Below are positions 1 through 10,015 of a stretch of DNA of 64,000 nt, one piece after another. A model generated the notes under the pieces. It had not been told where the DNA came from. It saw only the letters and a program-made list of their open reading frames with translations, and did no database searches. This DNA comes from Candidatus Epulonipiscium viviparus (lineage in GTDB: Bacteria > Bacillota > Clostridia > Lachnospirales > Cellulosilyticaceae), in contig NZ_CP117982.1 in NCBI RefSeq assembly GCF_030708075.1, positions 2,373,302 through 2,437,301 of the forward strand, written 5' to 3'. Within the stretch, counting starts at the first letter, position 1; the number at the start of each line of letters is the position of its first letter. The position numbers and the translations under genes were made by a program.

Positions 1-398
1 CCTGCACCTAAAAATGCACCTAAAAATGTGTCCGGTGCTCCACCTAGCAATACATTGTGTTCTTTGGCAAGTCTCATAAGCTCGACACCTTCTTCGAGAG
101 ACGCACCTAAAGGTTTTTCGCTATATACGTGTTTTCCAGCTTTAATTGCACAAGCCGCGACATCAAAATGCTCATAAGGTCTTGTTAAATTTAACACTAT
201 ATCAACTTCTGGATCAGCAACAACTTCATTCACATCTTTATAAATTTTCGGTATATTATATTCTTCACTAGCCTTTTGTGCTCGTTCTGGTATCAAATCG
301 CAAACGCCTGTAAATTCTAAGTTATTAAATACATTCGTAATATTTTTTAAATAAATTCCACTTATTGCTCCACAACCTACTAATGCTACCTTTTGCAT
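1..398 (-). CDS. Gfo/Idh/MocA-family NAD(P)-dependent oxidoreductase (partial)
   Basis: The gene starts at 398 and its 3' part lies outside the window, leaving about 132 residues. The N-terminus has the Rossmann dinucleotide-binding pattern VALVGCGAISGIYLKN, followed by the family's EKP motif (SEKPLGASLEEG), whose lysine normally contacts cofactor and substrate, and then a GAPDTFLGA segment typical of sugar or inositol dehydrogenase-like members. The substrate cannot be told. A preceding GGAGGTTATT ribosome-binding site supports the start. It lies 12 bp downstream of a ThuA-like gene on the same strand, a pairing common in carbohydrate loci, so the two are probably co-transcribed and act on a sugar derivative (inference). 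An exact 12-bp tandem duplication at 4-27 repeats the residues FLGA. Confidence 0.85.
   Translation of the reverse strand, partial: MQKVALVGCGAISGIYLKNITNVFNNLEFTGVCDLIPERAQKASEEYNIPKIYKDVNEVVADPEVDIVLNLTRPYEHFDVAACAIKAGKHVYSEKPLGASLEEGVELMRLAKEHNVLLGGAPDTFLGAFLGA
4..27. repeat. 12-bp exact tandem duplication inside oxidoreductase gene
   Basis: The unit gcacctaaaaat occurs twice in a row (4-15 and 16-27). It is in frame and gives FLGAFLGA where family members normally have a single FLGAG-type segment. Confidence 0.8.
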
Positions 399-410
399 AA
401 TAACCTCCAA

Positions 411-1139
411 TTAGAACATTTTTTTATCACTTTCAAATTTTTTAGTGTCTAGATTATTTTCCACTGTATATGCTTTACCTTCGGCAGCCCAAAGCATACC
501 ACGCTTCATAATTTCTTGAGAAGATGGGTGTTTATCAAAGACACTATCATTATGACCTAGCGAAGTGTAGAAAATTCGACCATTCCCCCACATTTTCGTC
601 CATGCAACAGGCATATCAATTGGTTTATTTGATATGTGATAAAACGGAATATCCGGATGCGGAAAACGTGTCGTTGCCAAAACTTCTATTGCTGGATCAA
701 CATGTAAATAATATTGTTCACTAACAACAGGAAAATCGCTAATTCCTTCAGTAATGGGGTTAGAATACGAAGATATATTTACCATATACTCGGTTTTGCC
801 ACCACCTGGATGAGAAACCCAATTAGCACCTGTAATAAACTGCCATAGCACAGAATTTCTAAACGCATCACACATTCCGCCATGGCAACCTGCCATACCC
901 ACTCCAGACCCAACTGCTTTTGAAACATTTTGTCCTCTAGGACCTGATAATTCGCTCATTGTTACACATGGTATAATCAAATCTAGTTCTTTCAACTTCT
1001 CTAAATCATCAAATGATTCTAGTGTATTAGATATTTCAACTTCAAAACCTTCAGTACGTAAAATTCCAGCAAAACGATTGGCAACAAGTTCTGGTTCATG
1101 ACCATCCCAACCGCCCCAAACAATTAATGCTTTCTTCAT
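411..1139 (-). CDS. ThuA-like domain protein
   Basis: A 242-residue protein. It opens with MKKALIVWGGWDGHEPE and contains the glutamine-amidotransferase-like fold signature of ThuA (trehalose utilisation) proteins, including the GCHGGMCDAF segment and a late GNGRIFYTSLGHNDSVF motif. ThuA-fold proteins occur beside sugar dehydrogenases and are thought to act on oxidised sugars; the exact reaction is not established. The start at 1139 is chosen over an upstream in-frame codon at 1157 because GGTGGTG sits just before it and the family motif begins there. It is the first gene of a likely two-gene operon with the oxidoreductase 12 bp downstream. No signal peptide is seen, so it should be cytoplasmic. 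Confidence 0.85.
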   Translation of the reverse strand: MKKALIVWGGWDGHEPELVANRFAGILRTEGFEVEISNTLESFDDLEKLKELDLIIPCVTMSELSGPRGQNVSKAVGSGVGMAGCHGGMCDAFRNSVLWQFITGANWVSHPGGGKTEYMVNISSYSNPITEGISDFPVVSEQYYLHVDPAIEVLATTRFPHPDIPFYHISNKPIDMPVAWTKMWGNGRIFYTSLGHNDSVFDKHPSSQEIMKRGMLWAAEGKAYTVENNLDTKKFESDKKMF

Positions 1140-1228
1140 ATTACACCACCTACACAATATAGTTGTCTATTCGACTGGTTAATTTTACCATTAACAACAT
1201 TAAAAGTAAAGGTCTTTTTAAAATATGT

Positions 1229-1260
1229 ATAAAAAAAAGCCTTGAAATTTTTCAAGACTC
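1229..1260 (-). terminator. Rho-independent terminator downstream of 16S fragment
   Basis: On the minus strand AGTCTTGA and TCAAGGCT form an 8-bp stem with an A/T loop, followed by eight T. It lies about 70 bp past the 16S rRNA 3' end, so transcription of the fragment would stop here without any 23S gene. Confidence 0.75.
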
Positions 1261-1322
1261 TCCATTTTTTTATAATTAAATATTCAAAATAAAACAGTAT
1301 CAAGCCAAACTTCGATTGTTTT

Positions 1323-1645
<323 letters not shown>

Positions 1646-3057
1646 CATTGATTGTGTAAGTTCCTGTGCTAACTGCAGTTGGAGTGCTAATTTCAAAAGG
1701 GATAGCGTCTTCGAAGACACCAATTTTGTTGACTCCATTTTCGCTTATATAGGTTATTAAAATTTCAACAAATCCTTCGATTGTTAATATGCTTCCGTCC
1801 AATACTTTGTCTTCTACCTTAACTTTCATTTCGGTTGTGAATATTTTGTTATTTTCTGGGCTTAAACCTTCGGCATTTAAATTTACTTTTTTGGAAGCAA
1901 TGGTGATGTCTTTAAAAATTAGATTTTGATATGTCTCGTTGTTGCTACTAATATTGACCTTTTTGCCAGGACAATATATGTCATCAATAATCTCAGTCTT
2001 TTCATTATTATAAGTCGTATACTTGGCAGTCAAAATATATTCTGTTTCAATCATTCTGTCTTCGCCATCGTAGTCTGGACTGATTTGTGGATCGTATGTC
2101 GGAACGATATCTAGCTCACAGGTAATATAGGCTTCGTTTTCATCACGAGCCAAATCTATCTTTACATCGTTAACAGGAATTTTATGGGTAACTACTTCTA
2201 GAGTCTTCTCGTCTTCGGCTGATTTATATAATGTAGAGACTTCTATTTTGCAACTAAATTCTATCTCGTCGTCAGTTCTTTTAATCTGCTCTTCTATAAT
2301 ATCGGCTGTTTGCTTTAGTATTTCACCAAGTACAGGCTTATTTTGAGGAATTTGAAGATTTTCTTTAATAATTCTTTTCTCCTCTTTATAAGGCATCATT
2401 GTAATTATGTTTACCTCTTTAGCCTTTTTTTGTACGTTGTCGTCTGTTTTAATGTCTTCTACTATAGAAACTTCCTTCGTGCTAGTCATAACTGCATCAA
2501 GAGCGATAATCACTTTAACGTTGATTTTACGTTCATTTAGTAGATTGAAGTGTATGTTTTCTATATCGAAATGAAAATCGACACGGTCGCTAGGTTCTAA
2601 GCCTTCGACAATCATAAAATCTTCAAGAGGAATGGTTCCACTCATTTTTACAATTGAAGCGTCCTCTCCCTCTGGAACATAAAGAATGGTGACGTCAACT
2701 TGACCCTGATATACAATTCGATTGGCTTGTATATCGATTTGATCAATCCTGATTTTGCCATCTAACAAAAGGATTTTATGCACATCTGATTTACCGTCAG
2801 GCACTATTAAGTCTTTCTCTTTAACTGTTTGTGAATTAGCGCTGTGGGTATCTTGTGTGATATCCATCCATTTTTTTATTAAATCCACCGCCATTTGTTT
2901 TCCTCCTCAAAATTTAAAAATTGTATGCTTGTATTTAACAAAATTGTGCTAATACATATATATTCACATTAACAATTTTTATGCCCAATAAAAGTTTAGG
3001 TAATAATCTTGTGGATTCGGCTCTATCTTATAAGCAAACCTCCTATCTATCTCTTAT

Positions 3058-3444
3058 CTATAAAATTGCTTGGATTGTTTGGGCAAGTAGCTTATAATCT
3101 CATTATTATTATCCTCCTATCTATAAAATTGTTTGGGTAAGTAGCTTATAATCTCATTATTATTATCCTCCTATCTATAAAATTGTTTGGGTAAGTAACT
3201 TATAATCTCGTTGGTATCCTCCTTATATCTATAAAATTGTTTGGGTAATTGGCTTATAATCTCAATGGTATCCTCCTCCTATTTATAAAATTGTTTGGGT
3301 AATTGGCTTATAATCTCAATGGTATCCTCCTCCTATTTATAAAATTGTGTGGGTAACTGGTTTATAATCTCAATGGTATCCTCCTCCTATCTATAAAATT
3401 GTTGAATTATTTGGGTAAGGTAAAATTGCTTATAATATCACGCT
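3058..3444. repeat. 54-bp tandem repeat array (7 copies) between yabG and sipL-like gene
   Basis: Units begin at 3058, 3121, 3175, 3229, 3283, 3337 and 3391; five spacings are exactly 54 bp and the first is 63. The core reads (c/t)tataaaattgtttgggtaa then cttataatctc, ending in a run of tcctcct. On the minus strand each unit carries a GGAGGA ribosome-binding-like motif and, because 54 is a multiple of three, an in-frame string like EIISQLPKQFYK followed by TAG; no ATG, GTG or TTG start is placed in that frame. The array fills most of the 562-bp gap 2895-3456; the rest (2895-3057) shows nothing recognisable. Confidence 0.9.
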
Positions 3445-3456
3445 CCTTGTTATTTA

Positions 3457-4263
3457 TTATGTAAATATGGGGCCGCCGTCGCGGCTTTTGCCTAGGACTT
3501 CATACCCACCCACACCACCCTGTGTAATTGTATATTTAATTGCCTCTGTTACATCTAATACCTTATAAAAAGGACAATATGCAATTCGTTCGACAATAAA
3601 TACAGGATCTAGTGCATGGATTAATACTCGATTTGGTGAAGCTGCAAAATCAGCTCCAGCTAATAATAATTCCTCAAAATAGGATTGGCAAGCACCTGCG
3701 AAGATAACTAATTGATCACTGGTGGGTCGTATCTTTCTGGCTTCTTTTGTTGACTCGATATAATATTTCGAGTTTTTGTAATTTTCTAGCTCATTTGTTT
3801 TTCCCCCCTTTTGCAAAGAGTCATGACCCGTCAGAACCAAAATGTCAGGATTATGTTTCTCGATTAGTTCTTTGACTTTTCGAGGCTGGACGGTTTCTGC
3901 AACGTTCTCACCTACTGCTGTTATTCCTAAAGTCTCATAATAATTTAGGCAGACATTTAGATAAAAGGCATCACCGTCGATGTGCAAAACTTTGCCTATT
4001 TTTCGCATTCGTGTTGTATCTAACTGCTTATGTTCCTCTTGAACTTTAGATACATTGGCATCAATTAAATCCATAGTGTCACGCTCATTAGGTATACTAC
4101 GTAGTCCGCTGGCTGGTACTAGATCTCTAATATCAGCATCTGCAAGTATTCTATATGTCACGCCCTTAAGGACTGCAACATGTTGTCGAGTAATGTAGTC
4201 GATTTTGAATAAGATATCTTTTGAATAAGATTGTCTAAGAACATAATCACCTACTGTTAGCAT
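3457..4263 (-). CDS. yabG: YabG, sporulation-specific protease
   Basis: 268 residues, close to the family's usual length. The N-terminal SH3-like part (MLTVGDYVLRQSYSKDILFK) is followed by the catalytic region of peptidase family U57: the segments ILVLTGHDSL, NYKNSKYYIEST, VIFAGACQSYFEELL, ASPNRVLIHALDPVFIVERIAY and a C-terminal GGVGGYE stretch are characteristic. YabG is made in the mother cell during late sporulation and processes coat proteins (SpoIVA, SafA) and, in Clostridioides, germination proteins. The start has a good GAGGAGTG ribosome-binding site. A SipL-like gene lies downstream on the same strand, a conserved clostridial order, separated here by the 54-bp repeats. The genome therefore belongs to a lineage with the sporulation programme. 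Confidence 0.93.
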   Translation of the reverse strand: MLTVGDYVLRQSYSKDILFKIDYITRQHVAVLKGVTYRILADADIRDLVPASGLRSIPNERDTMDLIDANVSKVQEEHKQLDTTRMRKIGKVLHIDGDAFYLNVCLNYYETLGITAVGENVAETVQPRKVKELIEKHNPDILVLTGHDSLQKGGKTNELENYKNSKYYIESTKEARKIRPTSDQLVIFAGACQSYFEELLLAGADFAASPNRVLIHALDPVFIVERIAYCPFYKVLDVTEAIKYTITQGGVGGYEVLGKSRDGGPIFT

Positions 4264-4885
4264 TTTAATTCACTCCTCAAACTTACCTATCATATTATAA
4301 TGTTTATTAAGTTTAGGGGTTGTTTTATACATACTTTAGAAATAAATAGGTCTAATAGCTCGAGTATGCATTTGGCATCTATTATTTTATTATTTTATCT
4401 ATTGCCGTATCTATTTCTATTATATATGTCTCGTGTACTACCTCACTTATAACAAGTGGAATTTCTCAACGTGTATGCTTGGTTTTCGTCGCATACTTTA
4501 AAATTAGGGATCAGTAATATGTAGCATTCTATATATATGCATTTGTTTTGCGCCAACCGCGATAGTCTTCTAGATAAACTAGATTAGAGAAAATAGATGG
4601 TTCTCGTATCTTGTTTTTACGCTGTATGTGCGGACCTCCGATTCGCAATCGAAACTTTGAAGTCTCCTGAGATCGCAATTTTTCACGATGCGTGAGGCTA
4701 GCTAATTTTTCGCCTAGATGGAATAATTTGCCTTTTGTTGTGACTTTCTCTTCGGACTCCAAAACATTTGTATGCTTGTCCATATCTTTTTCAAATTGTT
4801 CAAGACGAGCTTGTTCAATTTCGTTTTGAAGTATGGCTTGTGCGATATCTCTTAGCACAGGAAGTTGTTTGGTACTCTTATTTGT

Positions 4886-5015
4886 CTCTTTAATCTTATC
4901 TCCCGTATCGTCATTAAATGATGAAGACTTTTTGATCGTATCTCCTGTATCTCTTTAATCTTATCTCCCGTATCGTCATTAAATGATGAAGACTTTTTGA
5001 TCGTATCTCCTGTAT
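4886..5015. repeat. 65-bp perfect tandem duplication (frameshifting)
   Basis: Copies 4886-4950 and 4951-5015 are identical over all 65 bases (starting ctctttaatcttatctcccg). Since 65 is not a multiple of three, it shifts the reading frame of the gene that contains it. Confidence 0.95.
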
Positions 5016-5350
5016 CATCATTAAACAGTGCAGTCTCTTTGATCGTATCTCCTGTATCGTCATTAAATAGTGCAGACTCTTTGATCGTATCTCCTGTATC
5101 ATCATTAAGTAATAAAGTCTCTTTGATCGTATCTCCTGTATCGTCATTAAATAGTGCAGACTCTTTGATCGTATCTCTTGTATCATCATTAAGTAATAAA
5201 GTCTCTTTGATCGCATCTCCCGTATCATCATTAAGTAATAAAGTCTCTTTGATCGCATCTCCCGTATCATCATTAAGTAATAAAGACTCTTTGATCGTAT
5301 CTCCTGTATCATCATTAAGTAATAAAGACTCTTTGATCGTATCTATGGTA
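4900..5350. repeat. 42-bp coding minisatellite (14-residue repeats)
   Basis: About nine to ten units of 42 bp, coding on the minus strand for (T/A)IKE(S/T)(L/A)L(L/F)NDDTGD. Variation is limited to two or three positions per unit. The regular length preserves the frame, except where the 65-bp duplication interrupts it. Confidence 0.9.
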
Positions 5351-5899
5351 CTTAATTTTTTGATAGTATCTTGAGTTATTCTATTTTTTTCACTATTATT
5401 AATAATACTTATAATGGTATCAGTTGGTTCAATTTTTTTGACATCGATAGTAATTTTACTAAATTGGATTGTTAGATTATTGTTATTTAAGAGATCAAGT
5501 ACACTACTTTCAAAAATAGCTTCTTGTTCGTCTAATGAAACCGATTTTGGCTCTGTTGCTGCAGGTGTATTCATTGCTGTTTGGTATTCCAATAATTGAC
5601 AATTCACAACCTTCTCTATATATGGATTCTTTTTAACCTTGATTTTAGATATAAATTCTGGTAGGAAAGCAGATGCTAAGAAAAGCTCAGCCGCTCCCGT
5701 ATTTGCGGGATTGTTAGATAACTCATTATTGAATAATTCCGTAAAATCGTTGCTTGGATACTCCGCACTCAGCTTAGTATTAAAATACCTATATGTTTTA
5801 GCGCGACTAGTATTAAATCTCTCTAATAAAGCTAGAAAACCTATGTTCTTTTTCATGATAATTCATCTCCTTTTATTAGTTATTATTTTATTATTTTAG

Positions 5900-7420
5900 T
5901 AGTAGTTACAAAGACTGACTGGTGTTGTAGCGATGCAAATGCTCTATTATATAGTAGAGTTGCAGTTGCAAAGACTTACTGGTGTTGTAGCGATGCAAAA
6001 GCCTTATTATATAGTAAAGTAGCAGTTGCAAAGACTTACTGGTGTTGTAGCGATGCAAAGTCTTTATTATATAGTAGAGTAGTTGCAAAGACTTACTGAT
6101 GGTGTAGCGATGCAAAGGCCTTATTATATAATAGTAGAGTAGCAGTTGCAAAGACTTACTGGTGTTGTAGCGATGCAAAGGCCTTATTATATAATAGTAG
6201 AGTAGCAGTTGCAAAGACTGACTGGTGTTGTAGCGATGCAAAAGCTTTATTATATAGTAGAGTAGCAGTTACAAAGACTGACTGGTGTTGTAGCGATGCA
6301 AAATCTTTATTATATAGTAGAGCTATAGTTGCAAAGACTTACTGGTGTTGTAGCGATGCAAAGTCTTTATTATATAGTAGAGCAATAGCAGTTGCAAAGA
6401 CTTACTGGTGTTGTAGCGATGCAAAGTCTTTATTATATAGTAGAGTAGCAGTTGCAAAGACTTACTGGTGTTGTATCGATGCAAAAGCCTTATTATATAG
6501 TAGTAGAGTAGCAGTTGCAAAGACTTACTGGTGTTGTAGCGATGCAAAAGCCTTATTATATAGTAAAGTAGCAGTTGCAAAGACTTACTGGTGTTGTAGC
6601 GATGCAAAGCCTTATTATATATATATATAGAGTAGCAGTTGCAAAGACTTACTGGTGTTGTAGCGATGCAAAAGCCTTATTATATAGTAAAGTAGCAGTT
6701 GCAAAGACTTACTGATGTTGTAGCGATGCAAAAGCCTTATTATATAGTAAAGTAGCAGTTGCAAAGACTTACTGGTGTTGTATCGATGCAAAAGCCTTAT
6801 TATATAATAGTAGAGTAGCAGTTGCAAAGACTTACTGGTGTTGTAGCGATGCAAAGCTTTATTATATAGTAGAGGAGCAGTTGCAGAGACTTACTGGTGT
6901 TGTATCGATGCAAAGGCCTTATTATATAATAGTAGAGCTATAGTTGCAAAGACTTACTGGTGTTGTAGCGATGCAAAGACTTTATTATATAGTAGAGTAG
7001 CAGTTGCAAAGACTTACTGATGGTAGCGATGCAAAGACTTTATTACATAGTAGAGTAGCAGTTGCAAAGACTTACTGGTGTTGTAGCGATGCAAAAGCTT
7101 TATTATATAATAGTAGAGTAGCAGTTGCAAAGACTTACTGGTGTTGTAGCGATGCAAAGACTTTATTATATAGTAGAGTAGCAGTTGCAAAGACTTACTG
7201 TGGATATAGCGATGCAAAAGCTTTATTATATAGTAGAGCTATAGTTGCAAAGACTTACTGGTGTTGTAGCAATGCAAAAGCTTTATTATATAGTAGAGTC
7301 GCAGTCGCAAAGACTTACTGTGTTGTAGCGATGCAAAGTCTTTATTATATAGTAGAGCTGCAGTTGCAAAGACTTACTGGTGTTGTAGCGATGCAAAGGC
7401 TTTATTATATAGTATAGCTA
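5900..7420. repeat. 60-bp non-coding minisatellite, about 25 copies
   Basis: Roughly 1.5 kb made of units of 57-69 bp with the pattern gcaaagacttactggtgttg, tagcgatgcaaaag, then an AT-rich part such as ccttattatatagtaaagtagcagtt. I count 25 copies of the cttactgg/gactgactgg core between 5909 and 7367. Units differ by 1-9 bp indels in the AT-rich part, so no frame is kept along the array; the open frames on both strands are by-products. Each unit contains two GNTGCAAAG-like direct repeats. Within the gap 5857-7741 the remaining stretch 7421-7610 holds only degenerate traces of the same motifs. Confidence 0.93.
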
Positions 7421-7611
7421 AATGTAAAGTGTAGTAGTAGTGCGTTACGTAGATAAGTAATATGTAGTGCGTTGTAGCGGATATTATGTGAAAAGACTAA
7501 GTTGCATTTATTTATAGACTCGATATCGACTTGCTGGTGTTGCTGTCGATTTGTTGTCTGCCGCTTACACAAACTATACTAGCACATAAAAAAATGCTTG
7601 ACAATCCTAAA

Positions 7612-7656
7612 GTAAAAAATAAGGTACTTAAAGTGAGTAGAGTCCTTTAAATACCT
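7612..7656 (-). terminator. Terminator of the ftsEX-peptidase operon
   Basis: On the minus strand GGTATTTAAAG pairs with CTTTAAGTACC (11 bp with one G-U) and is followed by TTATTTTTTAC. It lies about 90 bp beyond the M23 peptidase gene. Confidence 0.75.
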
Positions 7657-7741
7657 GAGCTAAAAGTTAAAAGTTTTTTCGTTTTATTAGTACCTTAAAG
7701 TAGATTCTAGGCAAATTGTATCGATTGGGATCGGATTTTCG

Positions 7742-9139
7742 TTAGCGTTTTCCTCCTAAATATGGCCAAGGATTGGTGTGTTGACCATGAACTCGGACCT
7801 CAAAATGAGAATGATTTCCGGTTGAGTATCCAGTACTACCGATGCCGGCGATTTTTTGACCTGCATATACGTAGTCCCCAACATTTACATTCAAAGTAGA
7901 GTTGTGTCCATAAAGCGTAGTTAGTCCATCACCGTGATCTATCATAACAGTATAGCCAAATCCATTTACCCAACCAGCGATTATAACCACTCCGTCAGCT
8001 GCTGCAACGACTGGAGATCCATATGCAGCTGGAATGTCAATGCCTTGGTGAAACTCGGGTATATTCAATATAGGATTTTGCCTTGGGTTATAGTCAGAGC
8101 TGATGCGAGTCCAACCAGGAACAGGCCAGACAAACAGAGCTCCGTTAAATGCAAGCTGGCTTTGGGCTATCAGAGACTGTATCTCTTCTGTAAGTTCGGT
8201 GCTTATAATTTCTAATGCGCCGAGCTGATCTTCGAGAGATGATTGGCTTTCTTCGAGTTGAGCAATTTTGGTCATCTTGGTACCCATTGTAGTAGAAAGA
8301 TCTGCGATCTTATTCAACTCAGAATCTTTAAGCAGCTCCAATGCTTCGTATTCAGAATCCAACTGCAGCTTTTTGGCTGCAACAAGGTTTTGTTTTTCCT
8401 TGAGTTCTGCAAGTACAGTGCGATCTATATCGGCAATAATGCTGATATAATAGCTTCTATTTAAAAGTTCTATTAAACTCGATGATGAGAATAGGAGATA
8501 AATATAGCCATATCGATTATTTTTATACATTCGCACCATGCGGTTTTTGGTTGCTTCGTAATGTAGTTGCTTATCTATTTCGGCTTGAGCAAGTTCGGTT
8601 TTAGTGATTTCAATATCAAGTTTTTTGAGTCTGCTTTCTTCATCTAATAACTTGATTTCTTCTTCCAAAGTTATGATCTGCAAATCTAATTGATCGATTT
8701 CGGCATTTATCAAATCTTGTTGTTGCAGGTTGATATCGATAACTTGTTGAGTTTTTTCTATATCATCTTGGTTACTTTCTAATTCTAATTTCTTAATTTT
8801 AAGTTCTTCTGCTACTTGCTTTTGATGCTCTTCAAATTTGCGTTTTTCTTCTTCCCGAGCTTTTAGCTGTTCTGCAGTAGGTCCAGAATGAGTTTGTTTA
8901 GGAGTATTTTCGGTGCTAGAATCTACTTTAACGTCTGTAGAATTATCATCAGATGATGTAGCGTTATCAGTGGCTGGAGCAGTGTTATCAATGCTAGAAT
9001 CTACTTTAACGTCTGAAGCATTAGCGGTGTTTTCGGTAGAGTCAGAATTTTTGGTCGCAGGTGTGTCCGATGTTGTAGCAAACAAAAAAGACTCCAGTCC
9101 AAATATAAAAAGACCGATGAATAATAAATGTCTTTTCAT
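7742..9139 (-). CDS. Secreted coiled-coil M23 peptidase (EnvC-like murein hydrolase)
   Basis: 465 residues. A signal peptide (MKRHLLFIGLFIFGLESFLFA) is followed by a Ser/Thr/Asp-rich linker (about 25-90) and a long coiled coil (about 95-330). The C-terminal LytM/M23 domain has the zinc ligands HQGIDIP (H and D of the HxxxD motif) and HSHFEVR (HxH motif). M23 enzymes cleave peptide cross-links of peptidoglycan; EnvC and PcsB-like proteins with this layout are activated by FtsEX at the division site. It follows ftsX by 3 bp in the same operon, strong support for that role. All catalytic residues are present, so unlike enterobacterial EnvC, which lacks them, it is likely an active hydrolase itself. 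Confidence 0.9.
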   Translation of the reverse strand: MKRHLLFIGLFIFGLESFLFATTSDTPATKNSDSTENTANASDVKVDSSIDNTAPATDNATSSDDNSTDVKVDSSTENTPKQTHSGPTAEQLKAREEEKRKFEEHQKQVAEELKIKKLELESNQDDIEKTQQVIDINLQQQDLINAEIDQLDLQIITLEEEIKLLDEESRLKKLDIEITKTELAQAEIDKQLHYEATKNRMVRMYKNNRYGYIYLLFSSSSLIELLNRSYYISIIADIDRTVLAELKEKQNLVAAKKLQLDSEYEALELLKDSELNKIADLSTTMGTKMTKIAQLEESQSSLEDQLGALEIISTELTEEIQSLIAQSQLAFNGALFVWPVPGWTRISSDYNPRQNPILNIPEFHQGIDIPAAYGSPVVAAADGVVIIAGWVNGFGYTVMIDHGDGLTTLYGHNSTLNVNVGDYVYAGQKIAGIGSTGYSTGNHSHFEVRVHGQHTNPWPYLGGKR

Positions 9140-9142
9140 AGG

Positions 9143-10015
9143 CTACACCTTCAGATGTTTGCTAATAGCAATAATGCTTCCTATCACACTGATGCTAATT
9201 GCTAATGCAAAATAAACAGGTAAAAGCCAAGCCATAACCAAATTAAGATCTTGGAGAACAAGACCATTAATAATGTCAGAAAGTGCCAGAGTTAATTTAT
9301 CTGCTGCAAATCTGTAAATATAGTATATACAAAAACTAGGAATGGTTGCGCCGATAAGTCCTATCAAAATTCCTTCTATTACAAAGGGGATCCGAATGAA
9401 ATTATCTGTTGCTCCCAAAAATTTCTTGATTTCTATCTCTTTTTTATGAACAAAAACAGCTAATCTAATTGTGTTGGTAATTAGCAAGAGCGATATAATT
9501 ATAAGTATACTAATAAATATTAATGAAAAGCGTTGTATATAAGAATTAAGCGACAGGAATGCCTGAGTTTCAGTTACAAAATACGTGGCGTCCAAGCCCA
9601 ATTGCTCTAATTGTGATACAACAACTCTTTGAAAATCCACATTAGTAGATTTAATTTCGAAAGATGCAGGAAGCGGATTGTCGTCTTTAAATTCTTCATA
9701 TAGCAAAGAATCGTCTCCTGCAAAAGTTTTAAGCGCCATATCTTTTGAGATAAAGTCTACTGTTTTTACATATTTTAAATTTTTTATAGTTTCTTGTAAT
9801 TCTAGGATATTTTGATTGTTAAATGCATCATCTAGATAGACGCTTATTCCTATCTGGTCTTCTATTTGTAATACCAAATATTCAAGGTTAATTGCTATAG
9901 AATATGAAATTCCTAGAGTTAAAAGTGATAAAACTATAGTAGTAATAGAGGCAAAGGTCATCATTTTATTTTTAAATAGTCCTTTGATGCCTTCGCCCAG
10001 AAGATAACTAAACAT
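9143..10015 (-). CDS. ftsX: FtsX, membrane subunit of FtsEX division complex
   Basis: 290 residues from the ATG at 10015, which follows AGGAGGAAGAAT and overlaps the ftsE stop by 8 nt; a longer frame from 10042 lacks its own ribosome-binding site. It has one N-terminal membrane helix (about 25-45), an extracellular domain of about 110 residues with the FtsX-type start (QIEDQIGISVYLDDAF), and three C-terminal helices (about 165-190, 215-240, 260-285). FtsX couples ATP hydrolysis by FtsE to activation of a wall hydrolase. Here the partner hydrolase is encoded immediately downstream. In spore-formers FtsEX may also affect entry into sporulation. Confidence 0.93.
   Translation of the reverse strand: MFSYLLGEGIKGLFKNKMMTFASITTIVLSLLTLGISYSIAINLEYLVLQIEDQIGISVYLDDAFNNQNILELQETIKNLKYVKTVDFISKDMALKTFAGDDSLLYEEFKDDNPLPASFEIKSTNVDFQRVVVSQLEQLGLDATYFVTETQAFLSLNSYIQRFSLIFISILIIISLLLITNTIRLAVFVHKKEIEIKKFLGATDNFIRIPFVIEGILIGLIGATIPSFCIYYIYRFAADKLTLALSDIINGLVLQDLNLVMAWLLPVYFALAISISVIGSIIAISKHLKV

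Larger units (their letters stand above)
4529..5856 (-). pseudogene. Repeat-containing protein of unknown function, frameshifted by a 65-bp tandem duplication
   Basis: The frame from 5856 reads 334 residues: a basic N-terminus (MKKNIGFLALLERFN), about 160 residues of unrecognised sequence, then nine 14-residue repeats of the type TIKESLLLNDDTGD. It then runs out of frame after DTGDKIKE and stops at 4852. The missing C-terminus lies in the frame that ends at 4529 (ALKE-rich, helical, 109 or more residues). Positions 4886-4950 and 4951-5015 are identical 65-bp copies; removing one joins both frames into one 420-residue protein ending in the 4529 frame. The intact product would be charged, repeat-rich and probably cytoplasmic or spore-associated. 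No family is recognised. The 265-bp gap to yabG (4264-4528) shows no gene. An alternative is that the two frames are two separate genes, but the exact duplication makes that unlikely. Confidence 0.75.

Noticed and set aside
3058-3444. Seven tiny peptide genes in the 54-bp repeats
   Set aside because: Each has a ribosome-binding-like motif and a conserved stop but no ATG, GTG or TTG in the conserved frame; only a rare ATT is placed there.
4997-5374. 125-residue plus-strand and 133-residue minus-strand frames over the 42-bp repeats
   Set aside because: They are antisense or shifted shadows of the repeat-protein gene; the frame continuous with the unique N-terminus and C-terminus is the minus-strand one described.
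5906-7417. Several open frames of 60-140 residues on both strands in the minisatellite
   Set aside because: They arise from a stop-free repeat in several frames, unit lengths vary by non-multiples of three, and there are no ribosome-binding sites.
5900-7420. CRISPR array
   Set aside because: The whole 60-bp unit is repeated, including what would be spacers; no unique spacers, no palindromic short repeat and no cas genes.
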